From positions 1 to 59,965 of the forward strand of contig NZ_JAJUOS010000016.1 of assembly GCF_021378075.1 (NCBI RefSeq): 59,965 nucleotides of DNA, given 5' to 3'. Shown here piece by piece: positions 17,151 to 26,660 of this stretch. The DNA is from Rhodobacter flavimaris (GTDB lineage Bacteria; Pseudomonadota; Alphaproteobacteria; Rhodobacterales; Rhodobacteraceae). Positions within the stretch are counted from its first letter, which is position 1; the number at the start of each line of letters is the position of its first letter. The position numbers and the translations under genes were made by a program. Below the pieces are notes generated by a model. The model saw nothing but the letters and a program-made list of their open reading frames with translations. It did no database searches and had not been told where the DNA came from.

Positions 17151-17935
17151 TCAGGCCCCGTTCCGGGAAAGCGCGGCTCTGTGCCCACGGGCCGATAGCG
17201 GCGGTCGTAATCGCCCGCGTAAAGGCGGCTCTCGTCGAATTCCTCGGCGCCGATCGAACGACCTACAAGGATCAGTGCCGTGCGCTCCATCTCCTCGCCA
17301 ATCGCGGTTTCCAGTGTGCCGAGCGTGGCGCGCACCACGCGCTCATCGGGCCAGCTTGCGCGCCAAACGACGGCTACGGGGCAATCGGCACCGTAATGCG
17401 GGGTCAGCTCCTCGACCACCTGCGGCAGCACATGAACCGAGAGGTGAATGGCCAGCACCGCGCCGGTGCGCGCGAAATTCTCCAGCGTTTCACCCTCGGG
17501 CATCGAGGTCGCCCGCCCCGAGGTCCGCGTCAGCACGACCGATTGCACCACGCCGGGCAGCGTAAGCTCGGCGCACAGCGTCGCGGCGGCAGCTGCGAAG
17601 GAGGGCACGCCCGGCGTCACGTCATAGGGAATGTCGAGCGCGCGCAGACGGCGCAGCTGCTCGCCCATGGCCGACCAGACCGACAGATCGCCCGAGTGCA
17701 GCCGCGCGACGTCCTTGCCCTCGGCATGGGCGGCGGCGATCTCTTCAATGATCTGGTCAAGCGACAGTGGCGCGGTGTTAACGATCTTGGCGCCCGGCGG
17801 GCAATGCGCCAGAAGCGCCTCGGGAACAAGGCTGCCCGCATAAAGGCAGATCGGGCAGGAGGCGATCAGATCGCGCCCGCGCAGGGTGATCAGATCGGCC
17901 GCCCCCGGACCCGCCCCGATGAAATGCACCGTCAT
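17147..17935 (-). CDS. cobM: Precorrin-4 C11-methyltransferase
   Basis: A 262-residue SAM methylase of the precorrin family: [20 protein letters not shown] at the start, [30 protein letters not shown] and [20 protein letters not shown]. The YAGSL and HSGD blocks distinguish CobM from other cob methylases. It catalyses C-11 methylation to precorrin-5. Overlaps cobE and cobB. Confidence 0.93.
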   Translation of the reverse strand: MTVHFIGAGPGAADLITLRGRDLIASCPICLYAGSLVPEALLAHCPPGAKIVNTAPLSLDQIIEEIAAAHAEGKDVARLHSGDLSVWSAMGEQLRRLRALDIPYDVTPGVPSFAAAAATLCAELTLPGVVQSVVLTRTSGRATSMPEGETLENFARTGAVLAIHLSVHVLPQVVEELTPHYGADCPVAVVWRASWPDERVVRATLGTLETAIGEEMERTALILVGRSIGAEEFDESRLYAGDYDRRYRPVGTEPRFPGTGPE

Positions 17936-18282
17936 TGCGTCTTTCCTTCCGCTACTGCCACGCTCACACCGCCTTGGGCCACGCGCCCCATAATCAACCG
18001 CGCGCCGGGCCCCGCCGCCACAAGTGCCGCCGCCTCGGCGACCGAGCCGGTGCCAAAGAGCGCCTGCACCCGGTCGGACTGCGAGGGCGTCGCCACCCCC
18101 GCCACATCATGGCCGCTGACCGGCAGGCCAAGTGCCGATGCCAGATGGGCCAACTGATCCGCCTTGTGCCTGATGGTCGCGAGCACGGCAACCGGCCCCG
18201 TGATGGCCTCGGCTGCGCGCAGGGCTGCAGTGATGCCCTCAGGTGTAGCGGCGCTGTTGAACCCGACCCCCGCAACCCTCAT
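17932..18282 (-). CDS. cobE: Cobalamin biosynthesis protein CobE
   Basis: A 116-residue protein matching CobE (C-terminal domain of CbiG). It begins [15 protein letters not shown] and has [15 protein letters not shown] and [10 protein letters not shown], family-like strands. CobE lacks the acetaldehyde-releasing half of CbiG; its exact step in the aerobic pathway is unresolved, possibly binding a late intermediate. ATG at 18282 is chosen because it overlaps the cobL stop by four bases, as do most joints in this operon. Confidence 0.88.
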   Translation of the reverse strand: MRVAGVGFNSAATPEGITAALRAAEAITGPVAVLATIRHKADQLAHLASALGLPVSGHDVAGVATPSQSDRVQALFGTGSVAEAAALVAAGPGARLIMGRVAQGGVSVAVAEGKTQ

Positions 18283-19469
18283 TTCACCACGCTCCATTGC
18301 ACCACGGGGCGCGCCGCGCTCCAACCGCGCATTCCGCCAAGGGGTGCGGCCTGCGCAAGGTCAATCCGCAGCAGATCGCCGCCATGATCGGCCTGCATCT
18401 GCGCCAAAAGCGCCTCGGTTTCCAGCGTCACACCATTGGCCACAAGCCGCGTGCCTGCGGGCAGCATCGGCCACAACGCCGCGTAAAGCGCCGCATTGCC
18501 GCCGCCACCCACGAAGACCGCATCCGGCAGGGGAAGCGCCGCCAGAGCCTCAGGCGCACGGCCCTCGACAGCCTCCATCCGGCCTTCCAGACCGAAGCCA
18601 GCGATATTTGCGCGAATGTTGGTCACGCGATCCGCGCGGGTCTCTACCGCGATCGCGCGACCGCCCGCAAGACACCACTCGACCGAGATCGAGCCCGACC
18701 CGCCGCCGATATCCCACAGCAACTCGCCCGGACGCGGTGCGAGCGCCGAGAGAGTGAGCGCACGCACGGGCCGCTTGGTGATCTGGCCGTCGCTTTGAAA
18801 TTCGTCATCCTGCAGGCCCGAGGCGCGCGATAGCCCCGCGTCTTTGGGCAGGTCCGCGCCGTCGATGGCCACCGCCACGGGCGCCGCAATCTCGGTAACA
18901 TTGAAACCTTCGGCGGTCGCCTGCCGCAGCCGCTCCTGCGGGCCGCCAAGGCGTTCAAGCACCGTCAGCCGTGCCGCACCGAAGCCCGCCGCAACCAGCC
19001 ATTCGGCCAGCATCGCCGGGGCGGTGCCATCGCGCAGCGTTACCACCGCGCGCACACCCCGCGCCAGAACCGGGCGCAGCCGCGCGAAATGCGCCGCGTG
19101 CAGACCCATGCAGACCGTTTCCTCGATCTTCCAGCCCATCCGCGCGCAGGCCAACGAGAACACCCCCGCCAGCGGGATCGCGCGCCACTCGCCCGGCTCC
19201 AGATGGCGGGCAAGGGAGCTGCCCGCACCGAACCAGAAGGGATCGCCCGAGGCCAGCACCACGGTCGCGCGACCGCGCCACTCCAGCACCGGGGCGATAT
19301 CGAAGGGAACAGGCCAGGCACGCCCGCGCGCGTCCGCCGCCACCAGATCAAGGTGACGCGGGCCGCCAAAGATCGCCTCGGCGCCCGCAATCGCGGCACG
19401 GCTTGCATCCGACAGCCCTTCAAGGCCATCTTCGCCCAGACCGACGATTGTCAGCCACGGATCAGCCAT
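18279..19469 (-). CDS. cobL: Precorrin-6Y C5,15-methyltransferase (decarboxylating)
   Basis: A 396-residue two-domain methylase. The N-terminal CbiE-like half starts DPWLTIVGLGEDGLEGLSDA; the CbiT-like half (about from residue 220) has the SAM site WDIGGGSGSISVEWC and DAVFVGGGGNA. It methylates C-5 and C-15 and decarboxylates the C-12 acetate. The start codon at 19469-19467 overlaps the oppositely oriented cobK start by two bases, leaving no spacer. Confidence 0.93.
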   Translation of the reverse strand: MADPWLTIVGLGEDGLEGLSDASRAAIAGAEAIFGGPRHLDLVAADARGRAWPVPFDIAPVLEWRGRATVVLASGDPFWFGAGSSLARHLEPGEWRAIPLAGVFSLACARMGWKIEETVCMGLHAAHFARLRPVLARGVRAVVTLRDGTAPAMLAEWLVAAGFGAARLTVLERLGGPQERLRQATAEGFNVTEIAAPVAVAIDGADLPKDAGLSRASGLQDDEFQSDGQITKRPVRALTLSALAPRPGELLWDIGGGSGSISVEWCLAGGRAIAVETRADRVTNIRANIAGFGLEGRMEAVEGRAPEALAALPLPDAVFVGGGGNAALYAALWPMLPAGTRLVANGVTLETEALLAQMQADHGGDLLRIDLAQAAPLGGMRGWSAARPVVQWSVVK

Positions 19470-20226
19470 GACGCGCATCCTTCTTCTGGGCGGCACCACC
19501 GAGGCCAGCCGCATGGCCCGCGCGCTGGCCGAGGCAGGCCTGCCCGCAGTCTTTTCCTATGCCGGCCGGACCGAGGCGCCCGTGGCCCAGCCGATCCCCA
19601 CGCGGGTCGGCGGTTTTGGCGGGCCGGAGGGGCTGGCCGAATACATCCGCGCCGAGGCGATCACCCATGTGATCGACGCAACCCACCCGTTCGCCGCGCA
19701 AATGAGCCGAAATGCGATCACCGCCTGCGCGGCCAGCGGCACGCCGCTGCTGGCGTTGGAACGCCCGGCATGGGCCGCGCAACCCGGTGACAGCTGGACC
19801 CATGTGCCTGACATTGCGGGCGCCATCGCATCCCTGCCCGATGCCTCGGCGCGCGTCTTTCTCGCCATCGGCAAGCAGAATCTGACGGCCTTTGCCGCCA
19901 AGCCCCAGCACCATTACCTGCTGCGCCTCGTCGATCCGCCCGAGGGCGCCCTGCCCCTGCCCGACGCTCAGGCCGTGATCGCCCGCGGCCCCTTCTCGCC
20001 CGAGGGTGACGAGGCCCTGCTGCGCGCCCACGCCATCACCCATATCGTCGCCAAGAATGCCGGCGGTGCCGGGGCCGAGGCGAAGCTGATCGCCGCGCGC
20101 GCCCTGCACCTGCCAGTGATCCTGATCGACCGCCCCGCCCTGCCGCCGCGCGAAACGGTGGCCAGCGTGGACCAGGCCCTGGCGTGGATCGCCCATCAAC
20201 GCCCCCCTGCCGAGCGCGGCGTGTAA
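19468..20226 (+). CDS. cobK: Precorrin-6A reductase, inverted within the cob operon
   Basis: A 252-residue NADPH-dependent reductase converting precorrin-6A to dihydro-precorrin-6Y. RILLLGGTTEASRMARALAE opens the Rossmann fold; IDATHPFAAQMSRNA and KNAGGAGAEAKLIAAR are CobK/CbiJ signatures. The gene is opposite to all surrounding cob genes: its ATG overlaps that of cobL by two bases and its last 31 bases overlap the cobJ 3' end. Its promoter must therefore lie in cobL coding DNA or it depends on other transcription. Confidence 0.93.
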   Translation: MTRILLLGGTTEASRMARALAEAGLPAVFSYAGRTEAPVAQPIPTRVGGFGGPEGLAEYIRAEAITHVIDATHPFAAQMSRNAITACAASGTPLLALERPAWAAQPGDSWTHVPDIAGAIASLPDASARVFLAIGKQNLTAFAAKPQHHYLLRLVDPPEGALPLPDAQAVIARGPFSPEGDEALLRAHAITHIVAKNAGGAGAEAKLIAARALHLPVILIDRPALPPRETVASVDQALAWIAHQRPPAERGV

Positions 20227-20936
20227 ACCCATTTGCCCACCCGCTGCGTCGCCGAATTGCCAACGATCACGACCGTGCGCATATCGGCCATCTCGGGCGT
20301 CGCCTCGGCCAGCGACACGGTCACGATCCGCTCTTCCGGGGTCGAGACCGCGCGCGCGAACAGGATCAGCCGCTCCGGCTCGCATTCTTCGCGCAGCACC
20401 TCCAGCACCCGCTCGAACTGATGCGGGCGGGATTTGGAGCGCGGGTTGTAGAAGGCCATCGCGAAATCACCCCGCGCGGCATGGCGCAGACGATGCTCGA
20501 CCATCTCGAAAGGCTTGAGGTTGTCGCTGAGGTTGATGGCGCAGAAATCGTGCCCAAGCGGTGCCCCGGCATGGGCGGCGGCGGCCAGCATGGCGGTGAT
20601 GCCGGGCAGAATGCGGATGTCGGTCTGCGCGAACTCAGGCGCCACTTCCAGCGCCTCGAAGAGCGCAGAGGCCATGGCGAAAACCCCCGGATCGCCGGAG
20701 GAGACCACGACGACCCGCTTGCCCGCGGCCGCCATCTCGAGCGCGTGGCGTGCGCGGTCTAACTCCACCCGGTTGTCGGAGGGGTGCAGCGTCAGCCCTT
20801 CGCGCGCGGCGACGCGGGCGACATAGGGGATGTAACCCACCACATCGGTGGCCTCGGCCAACGCCGCCGAGACCGCGGGCGTCACCAGATCCTCGGCCCC
20901 CGGCCCAAGCCCCGCAACGGCGATCCAGCCGCTCAT
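20196..20936 (-). CDS. cobJ: Precorrin-3B C17-methyltransferase
   Basis: A 246-residue methylase that methylates C-17 and drives ring contraction. Motifs include VAGLGPGAEDLVTPAV, DVVGYIPYVARV, VSSGDPGVFAMASALFE, ILPGITAMLAAAAHAGAPLG and the CobJ-typical FYNPRSKSRPHQFERV. Overlaps cobI by four bases. Its end overlaps cobK in convergent orientation. Confidence 0.94.
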   Translation of the reverse strand: MSGWIAVAGLGPGAEDLVTPAVSAALAEATDVVGYIPYVARVAAREGLTLHPSDNRVELDRARHALEMAAAGKRVVVVSSGDPGVFAMASALFEALEVAPEFAQTDIRILPGITAMLAAAAHAGAPLGHDFCAINLSDNLKPFEMVEHRLRHAARGDFAMAFYNPRSKSRPHQFERVLEVLREECEPERLILFARAVSTPEERIVTVSLAEATPEMADMRTVVIVGNSATQRVGKWVYTPRSAGGR

Positions 20937-21673
20937 TCCGCGGCCTCCGCGATTTCGGGGCGGCGGCCCTGTCCATGGACAAGGACGATGGCGAAATAGG
21001 GACAGTCGTGATCCTCGACATCGGCCAGACGATCGACGCGCTGCCCCTTCATGGTGCCGCGCTCGACCAGCCAGGCCTCGCCCAACCGGCCCGCGCGCGC
21101 CAGCGCGCGTTTGACGCGCGGCAGGTTGCGGCCGGTCTTCATGATCACGAGCGCATCCGAACCTGCGGCATGGGCGGCCAGCTCATCCTCGGGCAGAGTG
21201 CCCATCAGGATGGTCAGCACATCGTCGCCCCAGGTGATCGGCTGGCCGGTCACGTTCCAGCAGCCGGTCATGCCGGTGATGCCGGGGATCACGTCCACCT
21301 GCACCCGGTCCTTGAGCCGGATGTAAAGATGCATGAACGAGCCGTAGAAGAAGGGGTCGCCCTCGCACAGCACGACGACCTCTTGCGTGGCGGCCAGATC
21401 GGCCAGGCGGTTCGCCCAGTCGTCGTAGAACTCGGCCAGCAGGCGGATATACTCGGGGCTGTCGAAGGGGATCTCGGTCGTGACCGGATATTCCATCGGG
21501 TATTCCAGCGCGCCCTCGGCCAGCATCCCCTCGACGATCTGGCGCGCCTGACCCTTGCGGCCCTTCTTGCGGAAATAGGCGACATGGGCCGCGCCCCGGA
21601 TCGCACGATCCGAGCGCACTGACATCAGTTCCGGGTCACCGGGGCCAAGGCCCGCGCAAATGATCCTGCCCAT
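20933..21673 (-). CDS. cobI: Precorrin-2 C20-methyltransferase
   Basis: A 246-residue SAM methylase converting precorrin-2 to precorrin-3A. Blocks: ICAGLGPGDPELMSVRSDRA, VLCEGDPFFYGSFMHLYIRL and VIPGITGMTGCWNVTGQPIT. The CEGDPFFYGS stretch is typical of CobI/CbiL. It starts four bases after the cobH stop and overlaps cobJ. Confidence 0.94.
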   Translation of the reverse strand: MGRIICAGLGPGDPELMSVRSDRAIRGAAHVAYFRKKGRKGQARQIVEGMLAEGALEYPMEYPVTTEIPFDSPEYIRLLAEFYDDWANRLADLAATQEVVVLCEGDPFFYGSFMHLYIRLKDRVQVDVIPGITGMTGCWNVTGQPITWGDDVLTILMGTLPEDELAAHAAGSDALVIMKTGRNLPRVKRALARAGRLGEAWLVERGTMKGQRVDRLADVEDHDCPYFAIVLVHGQGRRPEIAEAAE

Positions 21674-21676
21674 ATC

Positions 21677-22306
21677 TCACTCCTTCCGAGAGGCGAGCGC
21701 GTTGACCGCCGCCACGGTGATTGCCGAGCCACCCAGTCGTCCCTCGACCGCCATCGCGGGCACGGGGGCCGCCTCCATCAACGCCGCTTTCGATTCCGCC
21801 GCGCCGATGAAACCGACGGGGCAGCCGATGATCGCGGCGGGGCGCGGGCAGGCCGGGTCTTCAAGCATGTTCAGCAGGTGAAACAGCGCCGTCGGCGCAT
21901 TGCCGATGGCCACCACCGCACCTTCAAGCTTCGGGCGCCACAGCTCCAGCGCGGCGGCCGAGCGGGTATTGCCCATCTCGCGCGCCATCTCGGGGACGCG
22001 CGGATCTTGCAGGGTGCAGATGATCTCGTTGTTCGCGGGCAGGCGCGCGCGGGTGATGCCCTCGCTGACCATGCGCGCGTCGCACAGGATCGGCGCACCA
22101 GCCTCAAGCGCCGCGCGGGCGGCGATCGCCATGCCGGGGGTGAAGCGGACGTGTTCCTCAAGCCCGACCATGCCCGCCGCATGGATCATGCGGACCACCA
22201 CGACCTCCTCCTCGGGGGTGAAGCGGGCCAGATCGGCCTCGGCCCGGATGGTGGCGAAGGACTGCACATAGATCGTCGCGCCGTCCTTTTCGTATTCGTA
22301 AGGCAT
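21677..22306 (-). CDS. cobH: Precorrin-8X methylmutase
   Basis: A 209-residue isomerase that moves the C-11 methyl to C-12, giving hydrogenobyrinic acid. Family residues are in VVVRMIHAAGMVGL (catalytic His), ILCDARMVSEGI, GNTRSAAALELW and GCPVGFIGAAESK. Start overlaps the cobG stop by one base. Confidence 0.94.
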   Translation of the reverse strand: MPYEYEKDGATIYVQSFATIRAEADLARFTPEEEVVVVRMIHAAGMVGLEEHVRFTPGMAIAARAALEAGAPILCDARMVSEGITRARLPANNEIICTLQDPRVPEMAREMGNTRSAAALELWRPKLEGAVVAIGNAPTALFHLLNMLEDPACPRPAAIIGCPVGFIGAAESKAALMEAAPVPAMAVEGRLGGSAITVAAVNALASRKE

Positions 22307-23433
22307 CAGGAGAACTCCGGAAGATCGGGAATTTCGGTGGGGTCGAGGGCCACGCGGAGGGGCGTATCCGCCGCCGTGCCATCGGTGACAAGGTCATAGC
22401 CGCGCGCGGTGGCGACGAGCGTCAGATCGGCGCGCGCGGGCCAGCCGCACCCCTTGGCGCAGCCCGAGACATGCAGGATCCGCCCCTTGGGAACGCGCGG
22501 CGCAAGGGCGCGTGCCAGATCGCGGGTTGGCCCCTCGGCCTGAAGGCAGCCGGGCGCGCCGGTGCAGGCATAGACGCGCAAAAGCGGGTCGGCGGCATCG
22601 GTGATCAGGCCCGGCAGTTCGGGCATCGCGCGCAGCCCCTCAATCAGCACCATGCGCCAGGGCGTTATGCGCAGCGGGCCAAGGCGGCCAAGCGCCCAGA
22701 AGGTCTCGGCCTGCATCTGGCCGAATTCGAAGGCCACGAGCGCGCCTTGCGCAACCAGCCCGGGACCGGGTGGCGCAAGGGTTGGTGCGGGGGCCAGCGT
22801 CGCGCCCTCGGGACGCACGCCGCGCGCGATCAGCGAGGCCATCCGGCCCCGCCCGTTCACGACCCCGCCCTGATCGACGAACCAGCGCGCCAGATCGACC
22901 GCCGCCTGTACGGCAGCCTCGGGCGCGACAGGCGCGCCCAGGTCCATCCCCGCCGCGCGCAGGACCAGACTGCCGTCTACCGCGCGTTCCAGCCGGATAT
23001 CGGCGGGCGTGTCGGCCATCAGCGGAGCAGGCCCGGTATCGAGGGCAAAGCCGAACTTGCCGGGCAGTTCCGGCGCATCGGCCAGCGCCGCAACCAGCTC
23101 AGCCGCCAGCGCATCGGTCTGCGCATCGGCGAAGGGGGTGACGATGACATTGCGCCGGGTCTCGGCGGCGATGTCGGCGTCGATCAGGCCAAGCGCGGTC
23201 AGATCGGCGATCAGCGCGGGATGGGTTTCAGCGCTTACGCCGCGCAGCTGCACATTGGCGCGGCCCGACAGGTCGATCAGCCCGTTTCCGTGGGCGCGCG
23301 AAGCCGTCGCGATCCCCGCCGCTTGCTCGGGCGCGATCCGCCCGCCGCGCGGGCGCACCCGCACCACCAGCCCGTCGCCCGAGGCCATCGGGCGCAGCGC
23401 ACCGGGGCACCAGCCTTGCACCTTGAAGCTCAT
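22306..23433 (-). CDS. cobG: Precorrin-3B synthase (O2-dependent)
   Basis: A 375-residue iron-sulphur monooxygenase of the nitrite/sulphite-reductase-like family. CTGAPGCLQAEGPTRDLA and HVSGCAKGCGWP supply the four cysteines of the [4Fe-4S] centre; GNGLIDLSGRANVQLRG is the ferredoxin-like repeat motif. CobG hydroxylates C-20 of precorrin-3A with O2, so its presence marks the aerobic route. Overlaps cobN by four bases. Confidence 0.94.
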   Translation of the reverse strand: MSFKVQGWCPGALRPMASGDGLVVRVRPRGGRIAPEQAAGIATASRAHGNGLIDLSGRANVQLRGVSAETHPALIADLTALGLIDADIAAETRRNVIVTPFADAQTDALAAELVAALADAPELPGKFGFALDTGPAPLMADTPADIRLERAVDGSLVLRAAGMDLGAPVAPEAAVQAAVDLARWFVDQGGVVNGRGRMASLIARGVRPEGATLAPAPTLAPPGPGLVAQGALVAFEFGQMQAETFWALGRLGPLRITPWRMVLIEGLRAMPELPGLITDAADPLLRVYACTGAPGCLQAEGPTRDLARALAPRVPKGRILHVSGCAKGCGWPARADLTLVATARGYDLVTDGTAADTPLRVALDPTEIPDLPEFS

Positions 23434-26400
23434 GGCGTGCCCTCCAGCGTTGCGGCGATCGAGTTGCGGCGCGTCGCCCAGAGCCCGGCCTCGGCCAGCC
23501 GCTGGAAGAGATCGCGCATGGCGGCCAGCGCCTCGGGGTTGGCCTGTTCCATGAAATCCACGATTTCGTCGCGGCCAAGCGTCGCCTCGTGGTAAAGGTC
23601 GAACAGATGCGGCGGCACCACCTGCGCGAGATGCGCGAAGGCTGCCATGTGATCGAGCGTCGCCGCGATCTCGGCCGCGCCGCGATAGCCATGGGCCGTC
23701 ATGCCATCCGACCAGGCCGGGTTCGCGGCACGGGCGCGCACGACGCGGGCGATCTCTTCGGTCAGGGTGCGAGCGCGGGGGCGGTCGGGTTGCGTCGCAT
23801 CAAGGTGGTAAAGCGCGGGTTTGGCGGCGCCAAGCCGCGCGAGCGCCGCGGCAAAGCCCGCCTCATGCGCCGCGTAATCGGCCGCCAGCAGCACGTCGCT
23901 TTCGGGCAGATCCTGCGCATGAACGAAACTGTCGGCGCCCTTCAACCGCGCCTCAAGCCCGGCGCGGTCATCGCGGCTTTGCCCATCCGCGCCAATGGCG
24001 AAGGACGACGCCGCGATCCAGGCCTCGCCCGCCGCGGCGCGGGCCTCGGGGGTGAAGGCGTCCATCGCGGTGCCCATGCCAAGGCCATACTGGCCGGGGC
24101 GGGGGCCGAAGACGCGGGCGGCGCGGGCCCAATAGGGGTTATCCTCGGGTGCCTCATCGCGAGCGGCCAAGGCTGCGGCCCCGGTCTCGAAGAGCTGCGC
24201 AAGGCCCGGGAAGACATCGCGGAACAGCCCCGAGACCCGCAACGTCACGTCGATACGCGGTCGCCCAAGCAGCGCCAGCGGGATCACCTCGACCCCGCTC
24301 ACGCGGCCCGAGCTGGCATCCCAGACCGGCTGCAACCCCGCAAGATGCAGGGCCATGGCGAACTCCTCGCCCGCCGTGCGCATCGTGGCCGAACCCCAGA
24401 GGTCGATCACCAGCCCCTTGGGCCAGTCACCCTGATCCTGCAAATGGCGGCGCAGGAGTTCCTCGGCCAGCTTGACACCCTGACCATGCGCCGCGCGGCT
24501 TGGAACCGCGCGCGGATCGACGGAGAACAGGTTCCGCCCCGTCGGCAGCACGTCTGAGCGCCCGCGCGAGGGCGAGCCCGACGGCCCCGGCGCGATGCGA
24601 CGCCCGGCCAGCGCATCCATCACGCCCGCGCTCTCCTGTGCGCCGCAAATGCCGGTGCCGAAGACATGCAGCCCCTCGCCGAACTGGCTTTCCTTGATGT
24701 CGCAGACGAAGCGGTCGATGCGGGTGATCGCCTCGGCGGCGCTGGCCTGCGCGGGAATGCCAAGGTCGTCCTCAACCCCAGAGGCGCGGGCCTCGGCACG
24801 AATGTCGGCGATCAGGCGATCCCGGCGCGCGGGATCAAGGCCATCGGCGGTCGAATATTCATCAAGCAGGCGCTCAAGATGCGTCATCCCTTCGGGCACC
24901 GAGGCCGCGACCTGCGGCGGCGGGACATGACCCACGGTGACCGCGCCGATGCGGCGCTTGGCCTGTGCGGCCTCGCCGGGGTCGTTGACGATGAAGGGGT
25001 AGATCACCGGCGTCGCGCCGATCAGCGCCTCGGGCCAGCAAGCGCCCGAAAGCGCCACGGCTTTGCCCGGCAGCCACTCCAGCGTGCCATGCGCGCCCAT
25101 ATGCACCAGCGCGTCGATCCCCTGCGCGCGCAGCCACAGGTAGAAGGCCACATAGCCATGGCGCGGGGTGCGCGTCAGGTCGTGGTAATCGTCATCGCGG
25201 GTGGTCGCATCGCCGCGCTCGGGTTGCAGCGCGACGAGGGCCGAGCCGCAGCGCAGGGCCGCGAAGTGGAAGGCGCCATCCCCCACCGAAGGGTCATCGC
25301 CCGGCGCGCCCCAAGCGGCGGTCAGATCGTCGCGCAACGCCTGCGGCAGGGTCGCCAGCGCGGCAAGGTAATCGTCCATCGGCCAGGAAATGCGCGCCTC
25401 GGCCAGGGCTCCCAGATCGGCCGGGGGCGCAATGTCATGGCCGCCCTCGGTCAGCGCGGTCAGCAACCCCTCGGTTGAGGCCAGCGCGTCGAGGCCCACC
25501 GCATGGGCCATCTGCCAGGCCCGCCCCGGATAGGTCGAGAGCACCACGGCCAGCTTGCGCTGCGCAGGCGGCAGTTGGCCCAGCCGGTGCCACGCCGCGA
25601 CGCGGGCCACCACGGCCTCGATTCGCTCGGCATCCGCCCGGTGGGCAAAGCGGGAATACTGAAGATCGGCGTCCTTGCGACCGGGCTGCTTGAATGAGAC
25701 AACGCCGGCAAACAACCGCCCGTCCACCTCGGGCAGCACCACATGCATGGCAAGATCGGCGGGCGAGAGGCCGCGCTCGGCCTCAGCCCAATCGCGGCGG
25801 CGGGCGGTGGACAGCGCCACCTGAAAGACCGGGCAACCGAAGGCATCGAACGGCGTGCGCCCGTCCGCCCCCTGCGCCGAAAACGCCGTGGCATTGACCA
25901 CGGCAATCGGCGCAAGCCCCTGCCCCGCCAGCCAATCGGCAAAGCCAGGCGCCTTGAGCGACGCCGCAAACACCCCGCAGGCGGCAAAGCCCGCGCGGCG
26001 TAGCGCCGCGATCAGCGCATCGACCGGGTCGGTATCGGCGGCGGTCAGATAGGAGCGGTAGAAGCTGACCAGAACCAGCGTTCGCTTGGGCGGCGTTGCA
26101 ATCACGCCCGCCTGCGGGTCGTAGAACCCCATCGCGGGAACCTCGGTCGCGCCCTCGACCGGCGCGGCGCTCAGCCCGGCGGCCTCGGCAAGCGTTGCCA
26201 GCGCGGCCTGCGCAGCCACCGCCCCGCCCGCGTCGCACAGATCCTTGAGCCGCCGTAGCACCGACACCGGCAGGGTCGAGACCTCATCGAGCTGCGCATC
26301 CTCGCGCCCGTCGGCAGGCAGCACTGCCAGCGCGATCCCGCGTCGCCGTGCCAGATCCTGAATCGAGGCGATGCCGTAGGGCCAGTAAGGCTCACCCCCG

Positions 26401-26660
26401 ATCAGGCGGATCAGGATCGCTTTCGTGCCCTCCAGCGTCTGCTCAATGTAAGTATCGACCGAGATCGGATGCTTGAGCGCCACGATATTGGCCAGCCGCA
26501 GCGTCGGCAGCCCGCCCGAGGCGCGATGCCAGCCTGCCGCGAAAGCGCCGAGATCGGAATCCGAGAAGGACAGCACGACCATCTCTGCGGGCGTCTGCCC
26601 CAGATCGGTCGGCGTCTCGGTTTCCTCGAGCCCGTGGCTTTCGCGGAAGACGACATGCAT
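23430..26660 (-). CDS. cobN: Cobaltochelatase large subunit
   Basis: A 1076-residue CobN/BchH-type chelatase subunit inserting Co2+ into hydrogenobyrinic acid a,c-diamide, with ATPase partners CobS and CobT (not in this window). Conserved parts include YDWKPGKAVALSGACWPE-like text (LPGKAVALSGACWPEALIG), VHMGAHGTLEWLPGK, WGSATMRTAGEEFAMAL and ENPYWARAARVFGPRPGQYG-type end blocks. Length is slightly below the usual 1100-1280. One-base overlap with cobW. Confidence 0.93.
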   Translation of the reverse strand: MHVVFRESHGLEETETPTDLGQTPAEMVVLSFSDSDLGAFAAGWHRASGGLPTLRLANIVALKHPISVDTYIEQTLEGTKAILIRLIGGEPYWPYGIASIQDLARRRGIALAVLPADGREDAQLDEVSTLPVSVLRRLKDLCDAGGAVAAQAALATLAEAAGLSAAPVEGATEVPAMGFYDPQAGVIATPPKRTLVLVSFYRSYLTAADTDPVDALIAALRRAGFAACGVFAASLKAPGFADWLAGQGLAPIAVVNATAFSAQGADGRTPFDAFGCPVFQVALSTARRRDWAEAERGLSPADLAMHVVLPEVDGRLFAGVVSFKQPGRKDADLQYSRFAHRADAERIEAVVARVAAWHRLGQLPPAQRKLAVVLSTYPGRAWQMAHAVGLDALASTEGLLTALTEGGHDIAPPADLGALAEARISWPMDDYLAALATLPQALRDDLTAAWGAPGDDPSVGDGAFHFAALRCGSALVALQPERGDATTRDDDYHDLTRTPRHGYVAFYLWLRAQGIDALVHMGAHGTLEWLPGKAVALSGACWPEALIGATPVIYPFIVNDPGEAAQAKRRIGAVTVGHVPPPQVAASVPEGMTHLERLLDEYSTADGLDPARRDRLIADIRAEARASGVEDDLGIPAQASAAEAITRIDRFVCDIKESQFGEGLHVFGTGICGAQESAGVMDALAGRRIAPGPSGSPSRGRSDVLPTGRNLFSVDPRAVPSRAAHGQGVKLAEELLRRHLQDQGDWPKGLVIDLWGSATMRTAGEEFAMALHLAGLQPVWDASSGRVSGVEVIPLALLGRPRIDVTLRVSGLFRDVFPGLAQLFETGAAALAARDEAPEDNPYWARAARVFGPRPGQYGLGMGTAMDAFTPEARAAAGEAWIAASSFAIGADGQSRDDRAGLEARLKGADSFVHAQDLPESDVLLAADYAAHEAGFAAALARLGAAKPALYHLDATQPDRPRARTLTEEIARVVRARAANPAWSDGMTAHGYRGAAEIAATLDHMAAFAHLAQVVPPHLFDLYHEATLGRDEIVDFMEQANPEALAAMRDLFQRLAEAGLWATRRNSIAATLEGTP

